Assembly (NCBI RefSeq): GCF_006175945.1
Contig: NZ_VAJL01000001.1
Coordinates: 2,918,501-2,982,500, forward strand
Length of the DNA stretch: 64,000 bases
Source: Chryseobacterium mulctrae
GTDB lineage: Bacteria > Bacteroidota > Bacteroidia > Flavobacteriales > Weeksellaceae
Reading direction: 5' to 3'
A model generated the notes under the pieces. That model saw only the letters and a list, made by a program, of their open reading frames with translations, made no database searches and was not told the DNA's origin. Both the position numbers and the translations under genes were made by a program. Within the stretch, counting starts at the first letter, position 1. Every line of letters starts with the position of its first letter. Below are positions 60,830 through 64,000 of the stretch, piece after piece.

Positions 60830-60967
60830 CACACGCAAATCGGTACTGAAAACGACAGAAAATGTAGGTATCGTAAAAAGCGAGAGAGAAGAGATCATTG
60901 AAAAATAATATACAACCAAGTAAGGAAAAACTAAAGCGTCAAAACTTTGAGTGAGTCAGACAAACAT

Positions 60968-62484
<1,517 letters not shown>

Positions 62485-62665
62485 TAGAGCGTCTTTAGAC
62501 GATAAACAAAATTAGTATCGTAAGATACATAAGTACTTACTTAAAGAGAAGCTTTAGTTTTTTATTTGGTTGATATATAATATAAAAATACAAAACCCAC
62601 TAGAAATTAGTAAACGGGAACAGAGATAATTAACAATTATTAATTAATAATTATTAATTAGAGAG

Positions 62666-62739
62666 AGTCTCGTAGCTCAGCTGGTTAGAGCGCTACACTG
62701 ATAATGTAGAGGTCGGCAGTTCGAGCCTGCCCGAGACTA
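62666..62739 (+). tRNA. tRNA-Ile (GAT)
   Basis: Acceptor AGTCTCG/CGAGACT pairs perfectly; anticodon stem CTACA/TGTAG holds loop CTGATAA, giving GAT. T arm GGCAG/CTGCC. CCA not encoded. Confidence 0.95.
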
Positions 62740-62750
62740 CTAATTGAAAT

Positions 62751-62820
62751 AGAGGTTAGAAATTAGAATTTAGAAGTTAGTTTTTTACTAATATCTAATT
62801 ACTAACATCTAACATCTTAC
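62751..62820. repeat. Heptamer hairpin element, tRNA-Ile to tRNA-Ala
   Basis: Left arm units AGAGG TTAGAAA TTAGAAT TTAGAAG TTAG; loop TTTTTTA; right arm units CTAATAT CTAATTA CTAACAT CTAACAT. Same 7-base design as the paaB-paaC gap (11119-11186). Confidence 0.75.
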
Positions 62821-62826
62821 CTAGAG

Positions 62827-62900
62827 GGGGAATTAGCTCAGCTGGCTAGAGCGCCTGCCTTGCACGCAGGAGGTCAAGGGTTCGACTCCCTTATTCTCCA
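62827..62900 (+). tRNA. tRNA-Ala (TGC)
   Basis: Acceptor GGGGAAT/ATTCTCC, anticodon stem CCTGC/GCAGG with loop CTTGCAC, T arm AAGGG/CCCTT. Anticodon TGC. Confidence 0.95.
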
Positions 62901-63106
62901 CAGTTTTGGAAAACTGATTTAAAAGTTACGAATAGAGCCAAAAACAATATTTGTTCATCAGAATTTCTGAAAAGAATTAAAGATCATTGACATTAACGGT
63001 AAAGATATCACAAAGAGATAACCGAGCACTTTCGAGTGCCGAGTTTATAAAAATATCGATAGACGAAAGTTTATCAAAAAATACTGAACTAATATAATAT
63101 TAGGAA

Positions 63107-64000
63107 AGAAATCGTTAAGGGCGTATGGCGGATGCCTAGGCTTTCAGAGGCGACGAAGGACGTGGTAAGCTGCGAAAAGCTCGGGGGATTGGCACACACG
63201 AATTGATCCCGAGATGTCCGAATGGGGCAACCCGGCATGTTGAAGACATGTCACTCCGCAAGGAGAGCAAACCCGGAGAACTGAAACATCTAAGTACCCG
63301 GAGGAAAAGAAATCGAAGAGATTCCGTAAGTAGTGGCGAGCGAACGCGGATTAGCCCAAAAGCTTTTATATGTTTAATAGAATGTTCTGGAAAGAACAGC
63401 CGTAGAGGGTGATAGCCCCGTATATGAAAGGCATATTTAAGTGATAAATGAGTAGGGCGGGACACGTGAAATCCTGTCTGAATATGGGGGGACCATCCTC
63501 CAAGGCTAAATACTCCTGAAAGACCGATAGTGAACAAGTACTGTGAAGGAAAGGTGAAAAGCACTTCGAATAGAAGGGTGAAATAGAACCTGAAACCGTA
63601 CGCCTACAAGCGGTCGGAGCCCACAAGTTGGGTGACGGCGTGCCTTTTGCATAATGAGCCTACGAGTTAATGTTACTAGCGAGGTTAAGGACTTCAGGTC
63701 CGGAGCCGGAGCGAAAGCGAGTCTGAATAGGGCGCTTAGTTAGTAGTATTAGACGCGAAACCTTGTGATCTACCCATGGGCAGGTTGAAGCTTTGGTAAC
63801 ACAAAGTGGAGGACCGAACCGGTTGACGTTGAAAAGTCTTCGGATGACCTGTGGGTAGGGGTGAAAGGCCAATCAAACTGGGAGATAGCTCGTACTCCCC
63901 GAAATGCATTTAGGTGCAGCGTCGTGTATAAGTTTATTAGAGGTAGAGCTACTGATTGGATGCGGGGGAGTCAAATCCTACCAATTCCTGACAAACTCCG
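63107..64000 (+). rRNA. rrl: 23S ribosomal RNA, 5' part (cut by window end)
   Basis: Starts around 63107 by analogy with E. coli (GCGTATGGCGGATGCCTAGGC at 63121 matches the 15th base onward). Continues through domain I to the window edge; about 30% of the gene is present. GGAAAGAAATC before it may form the processing stem. Confidence 0.95.

Larger units (their letters stand above)
59675..60967. other. 1.3-kb leader region of the rRNA operon, no gene
   Basis: Holds a structured element (59739-59826), a REP-like pair (59956-60030), a possible worn CTTTGCG repeat (about 60160-60250) and three tandem rRNA promoters. No supportable reading frame was found. Confidence 0.75.
62485..63106 (+). other. 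16S-23S spacer with two tRNAs and a heptamer element
   Basis: About 620 bases holding tRNA-Ile, tRNA-Ala, a heptamer hairpin between them, an AT-rich palindrome near 62628-62660, and processing-stem DNA before 23S. Confidence 0.85.

Noticed and set aside
63136..63872. Reading frames inside 23S rRNA
   Set aside because: Same reason; repeatedly mis-annotated as hypothetical proteins in many genomes.

Overview
The window looks like chromosome from a Chryseobacterium-like member of the Bacteroidota (Flavobacteriia, Weeksellaceae). Supporting signs are low GC, promoters of the Bacteroidota type (TTG, about 19 bases, TAnnTTTG), A-rich translation starts without a Shine-Dalgarno sequence, a type IX secretion (T9SS) surface protein plus the T9SS component SprA, and a flavobacterial-type 16S rRNA. 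The assignment rests on recognition by eye; no database search was possible.

Layout. Positions 1-7 kb hold unlinked metabolic genes: a phosphodiesterase, a divergent reductase/HxlR pair, a divergent zinc alcohol dehydrogenase/AraC pair and a carboxylesterase. Positions 7.2-21.9 kb are a complete-looking phenylacetate degradation (paa) operon in one orientation: paaK, paaE, paaA, paaB, paaC, paaD, paaG, paaH, a small unknown gene, paaI, a DUF6624 gene, the thiolase paaJ, paaY, an esterase and paaZ. PaaK makes phenylacetyl-CoA, PaaABCDE epoxidises it, PaaG isomerises it to the oxepin, PaaZ opens and oxidises the ring, and PaaJ, PaaG and PaaH carry out beta-oxidation. No regulator and no clear paaF lie in the run. 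Positions 22-34 kb are mixed small genes: DUF4241, a SMUG2-like glycosylase, a broken REP-associated transposase framed by REP hairpins, methyltransferases, a winged-helix regulator with small membrane proteins, a phosphoesterase, a Coq4-like protein and lipoproteins. Positions 34-42 kb hold a frameshifted surface protein, dtd, greA, a HIT protein, clpX, a T9SS cargo protein, a thioredoxin-like lipoprotein-type protein and tRNA-Met. Positions 42-51 kb carry a candidate small RNA, a DUF3810/sugar-permease/acyltransferase/GtrA block, an N-acetylglucosamine-kinase-like gene and malic enzyme. Positions 51-60 kb carry ruvA, sprA, gcvH and a VanZ-like gene. The last 3.5 kb is an rRNA operon (16S, tRNA-Ile, tRNA-Ala, partial 23S) behind three tandem promoters.

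The most unusual content is non-coding. Most larger gaps in the paa operon hold an imperfect hairpin built from degenerate 8-base repeats (TAnCARTn on one arm, its complement on the other). Related designs with 7-base units occur in the paaB-paaC gap and between the rRNA-operon tRNAs, and one-armed 6-base arrays occur at 7.2 and 31.5 kb. I know no named family for these. Other points worth checking are the 16S 3' end, which lacks the CCTCC anti-Shine-Dalgarno core, three TTG/GTG-only starts, two single-base frameshifts, and a three-part PaaZ.
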